NCBI RefSeq assembly: GCF_900660755.1
Contig: NZ_LR215050.1
Span: 1,364,001-1,428,000, forward strand
DNA length: 64,000 nt
Source of the DNA: Acholeplasma hippikon
GTDB lineage: Bacteria > Bacillota_I > Bacilli_A > Acholeplasmatales > Acholeplasmataceae
Direction of reading: 5' to 3'
Positions 18,954 through 28,263 of this stretch are shown here, one piece after another. The translations under genes and the position numbers were made by a program. The notes beneath the pieces are model-generated. The model searched no databases and was not told the origin of the DNA. It saw nothing but the letters and a program-made list of their open reading frames with translations. Positions within the stretch are counted from its first letter, which is position 1; every line of letters starts with the position of its first letter.

Positions 18954-20032
18954 AGAAAGTCGCATTTTTTGTAAATCATGAATTAGTAATTTATAATTTT
19001 AGAAAAGAAATAGTAAAAAAATTTCTCGATGAAAACTATGATGTATATATTATTTCGCCAAAAGGGAAAAAAATAGACTTACTAATAGAACTTGGAGCAA
19101 AGCATATAGATATAGATATAGATAGACACGGCATTAATCCTTTAAAAGATATATATATAATTAAAAAAATAAAAAAAATACTAAGAAATTTACAGCCAGA
19201 TTATCTTTTTACCTTTACCATTAAACCTAATATTTATGGTTCATATGCTGCAAAAAAATTAAAAATTCCACATTCGGCAAACATTACTGGATTAGGCACT
19301 GCTGTAGAAAAGCCGGGCTTACTTCAAAAAATCACGTTAATAATGTATAAAGTATCTTTTTCTAACATAAACACCGTGTTTTTTCAAAACGAAGATAATT
19401 TGAATTTTTTTCGAAAGTACAAAATTGCTTTAAATAAGCACATTTTACTTCCTGGTTCTGGCGTAAATCTTGAAGAATTTTCTCTTGAAGAATATCCTAA
19501 TAATGATGTTATTAAATTTGCTTTTATTTCTAGAATAATGAAAGAAAAAGGAATAGATCAATTTTTAGATGTTGCGTCTAGAATGAAAAATGAGAAGAAA
19601 GCAGAATTTCATGTATATGGTTTTTGTGAAGATTCATATGAAAATAAGCTTAAAATACTTACTGAAGAAGGGATTATCAATTATCACGGTATGACAGATA
19701 ATGTGAAAGAGGTATTAAAAAAAATAGATTGTTTAATTCATCCAACTTATTATCCAGAAGGAATATCAAATATTTTATTGGAATCCTTGGCAATAGGAAG
19801 ACCAATTATTACAACAAATAGGCCTGGATGTAAAGAAGTTGTTGATGATGGAATAAATGGATATATGATTGAGCCAGAAAGTTCTAATATGCTTTTTGAT
19901 AGTGTTCAAAAATTTCTTTCTCTTGATAAAAAAGAAAGAAGCTTAATGGGGATAAATGGTCGTAAAAAAGTTGAGGCGTATTTTGATAGAAAAATAGTGG
20001 TTGAAAAGTACTTAGAGGAGGTGAAAAAATAA
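18950..20032 (+). CDS. Glycosyltransferase family 4 (PglA-like)
   Basis: The 360-residue GT-B enzyme starts KKVAFFVNHELVIYNFRKE and has a C-terminal GT4 signature: SRIMKEKGIDQFL (donor-domain start), HPTYYPEGISNILLESLAIG (EX7E motif with the two Glu) and RPIITTNRPGCKEVV. The HPTYYPEGISN wording is typical of the PglA / capsular GT4 group that adds the second sugar to a lipid-linked sugar. It is cytoplasmic or peripheral, with no transmembrane helix. It overlaps the SDR by an ATGA junction. Donor and acceptor are unknown; a role soon after the initiating transferase fits its position. Confidence 0.87.
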   Translation: MKKVAFFVNHELVIYNFRKEIVKKFLDENYDVYIISPKGKKIDLLIELGAKHIDIDIDRHGINPLKDIYIIKKIKKILRNLQPDYLFTFTIKPNIYGSYAAKKLKIPHSANITGLGTAVEKPGLLQKITLIMYKVSFSNINTVFFQNEDNLNFFRKYKIALNKHILLPGSGVNLEEFSLEEYPNNDVIKFAFISRIMKEKGIDQFLDVASRMKNEKKAEFHVYGFCEDSYENKLKILTEEGIINYHGMTDNVKEVLKKIDCLIHPTYYPEGISNILLESLAIGRPIITTNRPGCKEVVDDGINGYMIEPESSNMLFDSVQKFLSLDKKERSLMGINGRKKVEAYFDRKIVVEKYLEEVKK

Positions 20033-20036
20033 CTTT

Positions 20037-21107
20037 ATGAAAATACTTTTTATTATTAATGCATTGACAATTGGTGGCGCTGAAAGATTAGTTACCAATC
20101 TTGCGTTACATATGAAGAATGAGAAACATGATGTTGAATTATTACTTTTATCAAATCGAAATTCTTCTGAATTAATCAATAAAATAGAAGAAAACAATAT
20201 AAAAGTTTCGATTTCTAAATATACTAAAGTTCGCGATATTAGAAATTATTTATTTATCAAAAAACAAATAAAAAATAATCAATATGATGTAATTCATGTT
20301 CATCTTTTTCCAGCTTTATATTATGTATCCTTATTGAAAAGAAGAATATTAAAAAATGCTAAATTAATTTATACTGAACATAGCACTGACAACAAAAGAA
20401 GAAGTAAAAAAATATTAAGAAAAATTGAAATTAATATATATAAAAAATATGATGGGGTTATTGCAATTAGTAAAGCAGTAAAAAAGACCCTAAATGATTG
20501 GTTAGATCATAAAGTAAATATTGAAATAATCGAGAATGGAATACCAACAAGTGATTTTAGTGTAAAAAAAGAATTTAGAAAAAATAATAAAATAAGAGTT
20601 GGTATGGTTTCTAGATTTGCTAAGTCAAAAGATCATTTAACACTTGTAAGAGCAATGAAATATTTGCCAAATTATTATGAACTTTATTTTGCTGGTGAAG
20701 GTGAAACCTTTGAAAATGTAAAAAAAGAGGTTTTTCGCTTGGGATTACAGAAAAAAATACAATTTAAAGGCAATGTTGTGAATGTGAATGGTTTCTTAAA
20801 TGAGTGTGATATTTATGTTCAATCATCAAATTGGGAAGGGTTTGGATTATCTGTTGTAGAAGCTATGGCAGTCGGTTTACCTATAATTGCAAGTAATGTT
20901 CCTGGACTCTCTGAAACAGTATTAGATAGCGGATTACTATTTGAAAAATCAAATGTATTTAATTTGGTAGATAATATAAGAATTGCCGAATGTAATTTAG
21001 AATTCTATTCAAATAAAGCTTATGAAAGATCAAAGTTTTATGATATCTCAAGAGTAGGTAATGAACATTTAAAGTACTATAAAAATATTAAGGATAAAAA
21101 AATATAA
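20037..21107 (+). CDS. Glycosyltransferase family 4
   Basis: The 356-residue GT-B enzyme opens with KILFIINALTIGGAERLVTN, the classic GGAE loop of GT4, and has VIHVHLFPA, VGMVSRFAKSKDH, and SNWEGFGLSVVEAMAVGLP, the EX7E region. It would transfer a sugar from an activated donor to the growing lipid-linked oligosaccharide. The ribosome binding site GGAGGTGA (20017-20024) lies inside the end of the preceding gene. The codon content is rich in AAA/ATA with little G+C, like the rest of the cluster. Specificity cannot be deduced. Confidence 0.87.
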   Translation: MKILFIINALTIGGAERLVTNLALHMKNEKHDVELLLLSNRNSSELINKIEENNIKVSISKYTKVRDIRNYLFIKKQIKNNQYDVIHVHLFPALYYVSLLKRRILKNAKLIYTEHSTDNKRRSKKILRKIEINIYKKYDGVIAISKAVKKTLNDWLDHKVNIEIIENGIPTSDFSVKKEFRKNNKIRVGMVSRFAKSKDHLTLVRAMKYLPNYYELYFAGEGETFENVKKEVFRLGLQKKIQFKGNVVNVNGFLNECDIYVQSSNWEGFGLSVVEAMAVGLPIIASNVPGLSETVLDSGLLFEKSNVFNLVDNIRIAECNLEFYSNKAYERSKFYDISRVGNEHLKYYKNIKDKKI

Positions 21108-21178
21108 AATTGAAGAATTAAACTTAATAATTTACTTTTTGAGTTTAATTATATTAATCAATTGGAATAAGGAAGATA

Positions 21179-22051
21179 ATGAAAAAACCTCTTTTAATTA
21201 GTTATATAATTGTAAACTACAACACTTATACATATACTAGTGAATGTGTGAACTCCATCATAAACAATAAATCAAATGAATATAATTACGAAATAATTAT
21301 TGTAGATAATGGTAGTACAGATAACTCCTACGAACTTTTAAGACAAGAATTCAGATTAAATTGTTCAGTGCAATTTATCAAATCAAATCAAAATATAGGA
21401 TTTGGAAGAGCAAACAATCTTGCGGTTGAAAATTCAAATGGTGAAATCCTTATATTTACAAATAGTGATACTAATTTGTTAAATACAGATGTTAGACTTG
21501 TAGTTGAGAAATTTAGAAGAATCAAAAATGTTGGGCAATTGGGCGTAAAGATATTAAATACTGATCTTTCTATACAAACAATTGGTTTTAAGAAGCCTTC
21601 ACTAATAAATGATTTCAAATTGAATTTTTTATTTTGGAATTTCAATTTTGTTAAGAAAATACGTTTTAAGAGTAGGAAGAATAAGGGATTGATAAAAGTT
21701 GACTGGGTAAGTGGTGCATTCTTTATAATGTATAAGCATGTTTTTATCAAAATAGGCGGATTTGATCCCAATATCTTTATGTATTCAGAAGATTTGGATT
21801 TATCTACTAGATTGATAAAACAAGGTTATAATAATTATGTGTTTGATGAAGTGACGGTGGTCCATCATCATGGAAAATCATCAACATTTTCTTTGAAGAA
21901 AAAAATAAAAGAGAAAAAAAACTATCTATACGTATTAAAGAAAAATAGAATTTCTTTTTTTCCAAACATGATTTTCTTAATGCACATAATTCATATCTAC
22001 ATACTTTATATTGTAAAGAAAATGGTCAATCTATTTAGAGGAGATAAATAA
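21179..22051 (+). CDS. Glycosyltransferase family 2, rhamnosyltransferase-like
   Basis: The 290-residue GT-A enzyme has SYIIVNYNTYTYT, IIIVDNGSTDNS, IGFGRANNLAVENS, NSDT (DxD-like) and WVSGAFFIMYKHVFIKIGGFD, then MYSEDLDLSTRL and HHHGKS. This set is typical of the WbbL-like rhamnosyltransferase group, which fits the dTDP-rhamnose genes downstream. The C-terminus (about 260-285) is hydrophobic and may sit in the membrane. A 71-base gap with a weak A/T hairpin (arms 21117-21124 and 21142-21149) separates it from the previous gene. Assignment as rhamnosyltransferase is inference from family and context. Confidence 0.85.
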   Translation: MKKPLLISYIIVNYNTYTYTSECVNSIINNKSNEYNYEIIIVDNGSTDNSYELLRQEFRLNCSVQFIKSNQNIGFGRANNLAVENSNGEILIFTNSDTNLLNTDVRLVVEKFRRIKNVGQLGVKILNTDLSIQTIGFKKPSLINDFKLNFLFWNFNFVKKIRFKSRKNKGLIKVDWVSGAFFIMYKHVFIKIGGFDPNIFMYSEDLDLSTRLIKQGYNNYVFDEVTVVHHHGKSSTFSLKKKIKEKKNYLYVLKKNRISFFPNMIFLMHIIHIYILYIVKKMVNLFRGDK

Positions 22052-22052
22052 A

Positions 22053-23468
22053 ATGATTAAAATAAAAAACGTTATATACTTGTTGGTAAATCTATTGATT
22101 TCATTACTTGTGTTTTTTGCTACAAAATCATTTAATTATTCATTGATTTATTTTCTTATTTCATCATACCTCTTATGGATATACGTAAAGTCTAACGATA
22201 TTCTTACTTTCTTAATAAATATACTTATACTATTTTTACCTGCGTATCCTACTCTACGTATACTTTTAATTATGTATAATCAATCGCTTCTATCATCAAT
22301 AATTAATCTAGTTAGAGATATATTAATTGTTATGATTTTTGTATATGCAGTCTATTCATTATTATATTCTAAGAAAAGGAGTAAAGTATTTAATAGTAAG
22401 CAATTCACCTCTATTATTCTTTTTTTTCTAATTTTTGGTTATGCATTTATTTTGTCGGTTTTTAGTAATTATGGTTCATTGGGTTTTAATGGCATACATA
22501 TAACTGTAGTGCCATTTCTTCTATATATTGCATTAGCAATATATCCTAAAAAAATAAATTTAAAGTCTATTTTGTTAAATTTCCTTTTAGTTGGTGGATT
22601 TGTAATGCTAATTGGATTCTATTTCTATTTTTCAAAACCGCTAATTTATGGTCATCTCTTAGTTTATTATAGGGCATTAACAGATGATCCTGTGTATGCA
22701 GCTCAATATTCAAGAATGGTAAGTATTATTTTGTCTCCGAATATTTTTGCAACATTTGCAGGAGTTTTTGTTATTGTATTAATTTATTTATTAAGCATTA
22801 CTAAAAGAAAAGTAGTAGTAATTTTTTCATTAATTTTTGCAATATTAGGAATTGTTGCATTGATTCTTTCAATGTCAAGGGGGGCATGGGTTGCTGCCAC
22901 CATAAGCATTATTTATATAATAATAAGGCAATTCAAATTTAAGTCTATAAAAACCTTACTAATTCCTATAATTATTATTGCAGGAATTCTATTGATAAAT
23001 GATACAAATTATTTTCAATTAATTGAAAAAAGATTTGATTCTTTACTAGATTTATCAAACTCTTCATCATATGGTAGAATTCAAATTTGGATTGACGCAT
23101 TGAGTAGAGGGAATAGAATCATTTATGGGTATGGGTTAGGAGTTGGTGGGATTAATCTAATTCATTTTCCCGAATTATCGCAATTATTGGGAATTGAGGT
23201 TTTAGATGGATACTATATTAAAGTATTAGTTGAGGTGGGCATAATTGGCTTTATAATTTGGGCATTACATATGATGTTAATATGGCCAAGAGTTTATAAA
23301 GATTATGATAAGAATTTAATAGTTTTATCTCAGACAGTTTTGATATTTTATCTAATTCAATCAATTGGAAGCAACGTATTAGATTTTATTGTGGTTGCTC
23401 CACTGCTTTGGATAATCCTAGGGATTACAGCTAGAAAAGAAAAAGCGTTTGATGTATTAATAATATAA
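22053..23468 (+). CDS. Wzy-like polysaccharide polymerase (O-antigen ligase/polymerase family)
   Basis: The 471-residue integral membrane protein has about 11-12 hydrophobic segments and one larger polar loop between about 200 and 230. The segment [11 protein letters not shown] matches the conserved Wzy_C/O-antigen ligase signature. It would join lipid-linked repeat units outside the membrane. It starts one base after the previous stop and lies between the glycosyltransferases and rmlA, with a flippase gene (26793) in the same operon. This gives a Wzx/Wzy pathway instead of a synthase pathway. A ligase role is possible but there is no lipid A or wall here to receive the chain. Confidence 0.82.
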   Translation: MIKIKNVIYLLVNLLISLLVFFATKSFNYSLIYFLISSYLLWIYVKSNDILTFLINILILFLPAYPTLRILLIMYNQSLLSSIINLVRDILIVMIFVYAVYSLLYSKKRSKVFNSKQFTSIILFFLIFGYAFILSVFSNYGSLGFNGIHITVVPFLLYIALAIYPKKINLKSILLNFLLVGGFVMLIGFYFYFSKPLIYGHLLVYYRALTDDPVYAAQYSRMVSIILSPNIFATFAGVFVIVLIYLLSITKRKVVVIFSLIFAILGIVALILSMSRGAWVAATISIIYIIIRQFKFKSIKTLLIPIIIIAGILLINDTNYFQLIEKRFDSLLDLSNSSSYGRIQIWIDALSRGNRIIYGYGLGVGGINLIHFPELSQLLGIEVLDGYYIKVLVEVGIIGFIIWALHMMLIWPRVYKDYDKNLIVLSQTVLIFYLIQSIGSNVLDFIVVAPLLWIILGITARKEKAFDVLII

Positions 23469-23503
23469 AATCTAAAAATTTCAATCTAAAGGAGATTATG
23501 TGT

Positions 23504-24388
23504 ATGAAAGGAATTATTTTAGCTGGAGGAAGTGGGACAAGGCTATATCCATTAACTCAAGTAACTTCAAAACAATTATTACCGGTGTACGATAAGCCAA
23601 TGATTTATTATCCACTATCAATATTAATGCTATCTGGAATTAAAGAGATTTTAATAATTTCAACACCAAATGATCTACCAAATTTTGAGAGATTACTAGG
23701 AGATGGATCGAAATTAGGTATCAATCTAAAATATAAGATACAACCTTCACCGGATGGGCTTGCGCAAGCATTCATATTAGGAGAGGGGTTCATTGGGGAG
23801 GATTCTGTGTGTATGATTTTAGGCGATAATATATTTTATGGAAATGGATTAAAGAGTGGTCTTAGAAAAGCAGTTGAAAATGCTGAAAATGGTCGTGCGA
23901 CAATTTTTGGATATCATGTAAATGACCCTGAGCGTTTTGGAGTAGTTGAGTTTGATAGTAATGGAAAAGCAATTTCTATTGAAGAAAAACCACAATATCC
24001 CAAATCAAATTATGCAGTAACTGGCCTATATTTCTATGATAATAGAGTCATAGAATATGCAAAAAAAGTTAAACCTTCAAAGCGTGGAGAGTTAGAAATT
24101 ACTGATTTAAATAGAATATTTTTAGAGAACGAAACACTAGATGTTATTACATTTGGTAGAGGATTAACGTGGTTAGATACAGGAAGACATGAGTCATTAG
24201 CAGAGGCTACTGCCTTTGTTAAGATGATTGAAGAACACCAAGGGCTAAAAATTTCATGTCCAGAGGAGATAGCATTTAAAAATGGCTGGATATCAAGAGA
24301 ACAGTTATATGAACAAGCTAAATTAATGGAGAAAAATCAATACGGACAACATTTGATGAAAATATTAGAAGGAAAGATCTTATACTGA
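23504..24388 (+). CDS. rmlA: Glucose-1-phosphate thymidylyltransferase
   Basis: It makes dTDP-glucose from glucose-1-phosphate and dTTP. The family motif [11 protein letters not shown] lies at the N-terminus, followed by [51 protein letters not shown] and [11 protein letters not shown] chose ATG 23504 because GGAG (23491-23494) is nine bases before it; the ATG at 23498 leaves only three bases. The length of 294 residues is normal. The stop shares an A with the rmlC start (TGATG). It is first of the rmlACBD set. Confidence 0.96.
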   Translation: MKGIILAGGSGTRLYPLTQVTSKQLLPVYDKPMIYYPLSILMLSGIKEILIISTPNDLPNFERLLGDGSKLGINLKYKIQPSPDGLAQAFILGEGFIGEDSVCMILGDNIFYGNGLKSGLRKAVENAENGRATIFGYHVNDPERFGVVEFDSNGKAISIEEKPQYPKSNYAVTGLYFYDNRVIEYAKKVKPSKRGELEITDLNRIFLENETLDVITFGRGLTWLDTGRHESLAEATAFVKMIEEHQGLKISCPEEIAFKNGWISREQLYEQAKLMEKNQYGQHLMKILEGKILY

Positions 24389-24954
24389 TGAAAAAAATAG
24401 AGACAGAAATTAATGACTTATATGTTATTGAACCACAAGTCTTTGGGGATTATCGTGGTTGGTTCATTGAAAGTTATAATAAAGAAAAATTTATGGAAAT
24501 AGGATTTAATTATAATTTTATTCAGGATAATCATTCATTAAGTGCAAAAAAAGGGACACTACGTGGATTGCATTTTCAATTAAGCCCAAAAGGTCAAACA
24601 AAATTAGTTAGATGCACTAAGGGTAAAATTTTAGATGTTGCTGTAGATTTAAGAAAAGGCTCACCTACTTATTTAAAATCTTATTCCATTGAATTATCTG
24701 ATGAAAATAAAAAACAATTATTAATACCAGTTGGGTTTGCTCACGGATTCATAACATTAACCGATAATGCTGAAGTTCAATATAAAGTTGATAATTTATA
24801 TTCAAAAGAGCACGATAGAAGTATTAAATTTGATGATCCTAACTTTGGAATCAATTGGGGGGGTCTGAATCCGATTTTATCTGAAAAAGATAAAAATGCC
24901 CCGTATTTAAAAGATTCAGATGTGAATTTTATATACAAGGAGAATGGAAAATGA
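24388..24954 (+). CDS. rmlC: dTDP-4-dehydrorhamnose 3,5-epimerase
   Basis: The 188-residue cupin has FGDYRGWFIESYN, FIQDNHSLSAKKGTLRGLHFQ (with the catalytic His and metal-free RmlC core), LVRCTKGKILDVAVDLRKGSPTY and IPVGFAHGF. It epimerises C3 and C5 of the 4-keto sugar made by RmlB. It overlaps rmlA by one base and rmlB by four, indicating translational coupling. Length and motifs are standard. Confidence 0.96.
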   Translation: MKKIETEINDLYVIEPQVFGDYRGWFIESYNKEKFMEIGFNYNFIQDNHSLSAKKGTLRGLHFQLSPKGQTKLVRCTKGKILDVAVDLRKGSPTYLKSYSIELSDENKKQLLIPVGFAHGFITLTDNAEVQYKVDNLYSKEHDRSIKFDDPNFGINWGGLNPILSEKDKNAPYLKDSDVNFIYKENGK

Positions 24955-25970
24955 AAGTATTAGTAACTGGTGGTGCAGGATTTATAGGTAGCAATTTCCT
25001 TTATTATATGCGAAAAAAGAGACCAAGTTATGAATTAGTATGTTTAGATGTATTGACATATGCTGGAAATTTAAGTACCTTAGAGCCATTATTAAAAAAC
25101 AACGAGATTAAATTTGTTAAAGGAGATATAACGGATAGAAATTTTATTTTTGAACTTTTCGAAAATGAAAGCTTTGATTATGTGGTTAATTTTGCAGCAG
25201 AATCACATGTTGACAGATCAATTGTGGATCCAGGCATCTTTTTAAGAACAAATATCTTGGGAACTCAAAATCTAATGGATGCATGCAGAAAATATGGAAT
25301 TATTAGATATCATCAAGTATCTACAGATGAAGTTTATGGAGATCTTCCATTAGATAGACCTGATTTATTATTTACAGAAGAAACACCAATTCATACTTCA
25401 AGTCCCTATTCGGCATCAAAAGCAGCAGCCGATCTTTTAGTTCAAGCTTACAACAGAACATATAAATTGCCTGTTACGATTTCAAGATGTTCAAATAATT
25501 ATGGTCCATATCATTTCCCAGAAAAATTAATCCCATTAATGATTTCTAGAGCACTTGCAGATCAACCACTTCCAGTATATGGTAAAGGTGAAAATGTAAG
25601 AGATTGGTTATATGTTGAAGATCATTGTGCTGCAATTGATATTATCCTTCATCAAGGAAAAGATGGTGAAGTATATAATATAGGTGGAAATAATGAGAAA
25701 ACAAATATTGAAATTGTTAAGATTATTTTAAAAGAATTAAATAAACCGGAAAGTTTAATTACCTATGTAAAGGATAGAGCAGGACACGACATGCGTTATG
25801 CTATTGATCCATCAAAAACTATCAAAGAGTTTGCATGGCAACCAGTAACACCATTTAATGAAGGTATTAAAAAAACAATTAAATGGTATCTAGAAAATGA
25901 ATCTTGGTGGAAAAATATACTATCAGGTGATTATCAAGATTACTATAAAAAAATGTATGAGGATAGATAA
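24951..25970 (+). CDS. rmlB: dTDP-glucose 4,6-dehydratase
   Basis: The 339-residue extended SDR has GGAGFIGSNF (NAD motif), NFAAESHVDRSI, STDEVYGD (the catalytic Thr-Asp-Glu), YSASKAAAD (Tyr-x3-Lys) and RCSNNYGPYHFPEKLIP. It removes water from dTDP-glucose to give the 4-keto-6-deoxy sugar. Start and stop overlap neighbours (ATGA and TAATG). Confidence 0.96.
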   Translation: MKVLVTGGAGFIGSNFLYYMRKKRPSYELVCLDVLTYAGNLSTLEPLLKNNEIKFVKGDITDRNFIFELFENESFDYVVNFAAESHVDRSIVDPGIFLRTNILGTQNLMDACRKYGIIRYHQVSTDEVYGDLPLDRPDLLFTEETPIHTSSPYSASKAAADLLVQAYNRTYKLPVTISRCSNNYGPYHFPEKLIPLMISRALADQPLPVYGKGENVRDWLYVEDHCAAIDIILHQGKDGEVYNIGGNNEKTNIEIVKIILKELNKPESLITYVKDRAGHDMRYAIDPSKTIKEFAWQPVTPFNEGIKKTIKWYLENESWWKNILSGDYQDYYKKMYEDR

Positions 25971-26800
25971 TGAAAGTTCTTGTAACAGGAGTTAATGGAC
26001 AACTTGGATTTGATGTTATTAGGGTATTGAATGAGTTCAATATTGAAAATAGAGGAATAGATATTCAAGAACTTGATATTACAAATGAAGATGCCGTTGA
26101 GAGCTATATCACTGAGTATAAACCAACGCATATCATTCATTGTGCAGCGTATACAGCAGTTGATAGAGCTGAAGACGATAAGGAAACATGCTATAAAGTA
26201 AATGTTTTAGGTACTAGATTTTTAGCACAAAGTGCAAAAAAAGTTGATGCTGAATTTGTATATATTTCAACTGATTATGTTTTTGATGGTAATGGAATTG
26301 AACCATTTAATGTGGATTCAAAACCTAACCCAATTAATTATTATGGTGAAACAAAGCATTTAGGAGAACTAGAGGTTTTAAACAATATAAATAAATATTA
26401 TATTATAAGAATTTCTTGGGTGTTCGGAATAAATGGTAATAACTTTGTTAAAACAATGCTGAAATTAGCAGAAACTAGAAATGAATTAAATGTAGTTTCT
26501 GATCAAATTGGTTCACCAACATATACATTCGATTTAGCTTTTTATATAAAAGATATACTTTCAACAAAAAAATATGGTATTTATCATGCGACTAATGAGG
26601 GCTTTTGCTCATGGTATGAATTTGCAGTAGAAATATTTAAAACAGCAAATGTTAACATGAAAGTAAACCCAATATTAACTGAACAATATCCTACTAGAGC
26701 AAGACGCCCAAAGAACTCTAGGATGGAAAAAAATAATATTAAAATGCGAACATGGCAAGAAGCTTTATATCATTATATTAAGGAATTAAAAAATGATTAA
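25970..26800 (+). CDS. rmlD: dTDP-4-dehydrorhamnose reductase
   Basis: The 276-residue SDR starts VLVTGVNGQLGFDV and has IHCAAYTAVDRAEDD, STDYVFDG, YYGETKHLGE (Tyr-x3-Lys) and RISWVFG. It gives the last step to dTDP-L-rhamnose. With rmlACB immediately upstream, the rhamnose pathway is complete. Its end overlaps the flippase start by eight bases. Confidence 0.95.
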   Translation: MKVLVTGVNGQLGFDVIRVLNEFNIENRGIDIQELDITNEDAVESYITEYKPTHIIHCAAYTAVDRAEDDKETCYKVNVLGTRFLAQSAKKVDAEFVYISTDYVFDGNGIEPFNVDSKPNPINYYGETKHLGELEVLNNINKYYIIRISWVFGINGNNFVKTMLKLAETRNELNVVSDQIGSPTYTFDLAFYIKDILSTKKYGIYHATNEGFCSWYEFAVEIFKTANVNMKVNPILTEQYPTRARRPKNSRMEKNNIKMRTWQEALYHYIKELKND

Positions 26801-28220
26801 CAAATCTACTGCTAAGAGTTTTGTTCTTGTTGTGATAAGTAATTTAGTAAAATTAGTCTCTAGTTTTGCGTCAATTTTTATCTTACCACTGATTTTTACA
26901 AAACAAGACTATGGCTTTTACAAACTATTTATTTTGTATGTAAGTTATATTGGCTTGTTTCATTTCGGATTTATTGATGGAATATATTTGAAATTTGGAG
27001 GAAAAGATTTAGAAGAGCTACCTAAAGGAAATTTTAGGGTATATTCTAAATTTATGTTTGTCTTTCAATTAATCGTTTCAATGATTGGAATATGTCTTTC
27101 ATTTTTTATGAACGGAGATAGGCAACAAATATTTATGCTTGTATCTTTAAATTTATTTGCACAAAATCTCACTTCTTATTTTCAATTTATATCTCAAATA
27201 ACAAGTAGATTCAAAGAGTTTGCAATTAGAAATGTAATATATACAGTATTGAACTTAGGGGTAATTTTGTCATTTTATATTTTTGGGGTATCAGAATACA
27301 TAATATTCTTAGCAATTACTGTCTTAGTCAATTATATTTTATTGTGCTGGTACTTGTATACATATAGAGATCTAGTGTTTGGGGAAAGAAGTGACCTTAA
27401 TAATAAAAGTGATTTAATTGGTTTGTTCAAATTAGGAATACCACTCTTAATCTCAAATTTAGTAGTTACATTTATGAATACATTGCCTAGACAATTTGTT
27501 GAACTAATGTATCCAGTAGAGCAATTTGAAAATGAATTCTCAAATTTTTCATTTGCATTTACTCTAATGGGGTTTACTTCTGTATTTCTTACAGCAATTG
27601 GATTAGTTATTTACCCTATCTTAAAAAAATCCACAAAAGAAACATTAAGGGAAAATTATAAAAAACTTCAAAGGTTTCTCTCAGTTTTTTTATTTATTGC
27701 TTTTGCTGCTTATTTTCCTCTAGATTATATTGTTCAAAGATTTATCCCACATTATATTGAATCAATTCGAATATTCCTCATAATGGTTCCCTCTATTGTA
27801 TTTACTTCATTAGTAACAGTCATTAATCATAATTATTTTAAAACACTTAACTATAATAAGCAATTTTTGATTGTAGGATTAATAGGCATAATAGAACTCG
27901 TTGGAATTATTAGTTTTTCTTATTTCAATCTAAGTAGAAGTTTATTATCAATATCATGGTCAACACTAGTTGGAATAGTGATTTGGTACCTAATGTCTGA
28001 AATATATCTATCGAAAAGATTAAATGTGAACAATTTTAAAAATATCGCATATCTTTTCATTTCTAGTTTAATTTTTTATGCTATTGCACTAAATTTTAAC
28101 TGGATTTCAGGTTTATTTCTTTATATTACTGTAATTGTTAGTTTTTCTATCTTGTACTTTTTAAAAGATTTCAAACAATTGATAAGTGTTGTTTGTAAAA
28201 GATTAAAAAAAAATGAGTAA
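26793..28220 (+). CDS. Wzx-like polysaccharide flippase (MOP/oligosaccharide export family)
   Basis: The 475-residue protein has about 12-14 hydrophobic helices and the N-terminal layout of MOP exporters (SFASIFILPLIFTKQDYGFYKLFILYVS, written here in part: ILPLIFTKQDYGFYKLF). It would flip the lipid-linked repeat unit to the outer face for the Wzy-like polymerase at 22053. It is the last gene of the cluster; a TATAAT box (28224-28229) and the uvrB ribosome binding site follow without an obvious terminator. Confidence 0.85.
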   Translation: MINKSTAKSFVLVVISNLVKLVSSFASIFILPLIFTKQDYGFYKLFILYVSYIGLFHFGFIDGIYLKFGGKDLEELPKGNFRVYSKFMFVFQLIVSMIGICLSFFMNGDRQQIFMLVSLNLFAQNLTSYFQFISQITSRFKEFAIRNVIYTVLNLGVILSFYIFGVSEYIIFLAITVLVNYILLCWYLYTYRDLVFGERSDLNNKSDLIGLFKLGIPLLISNLVVTFMNTLPRQFVELMYPVEQFENEFSNFSFAFTLMGFTSVFLTAIGLVIYPILKKSTKETLRENYKKLQRFLSVFLFIAFAAYFPLDYIVQRFIPHYIESIRIFLIMVPSIVFTSLVTVINHNYFKTLNYNKQFLIVGLIGIIELVGIISFSYFNLSRSLLSISWSTLVGIVIWYLMSEIYLSKRLNVNNFKNIAYLFISSLIFYAIALNFNWISGLFLYITVIVSFSILYFLKDFKQLISVVCKRLKKNE

Positions 28221-28223
28221 TAG

Positions 28224-28229
28224 TATAAT
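28224..28229 (+). promoter_or_regulatory. Possible -10 box of uvrB
   Basis: TATAAT 35 bases before the uvrB ATG, with no good -35 at 16-18 bases. The only box between the polysaccharide cluster and uvrB. Confidence 0.35.
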
Positions 28230-28263
28230 TTATTAATAAAGAGTATTAAAAGAGGAGGTTTAT

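Noticed and set aside
21117-21149. Terminator inside the polysaccharide cluster before 21179
   Set aside because: Eight-base A/T arms with a 17-base loop and no T-run; too weak to stop transcription.
23498-23503. ATG 23498 as rmlA start
   Set aside because: Only three bases after GGAG and adds two non-family residues; ATG 23504 has ideal spacing.
14131-28263. Insertion-sequence or phage borders around the polysaccharide cluster
   Set aside because: No transposase, integrase, tRNA target or flanking direct repeats could be seen, although composition suggests transfer.
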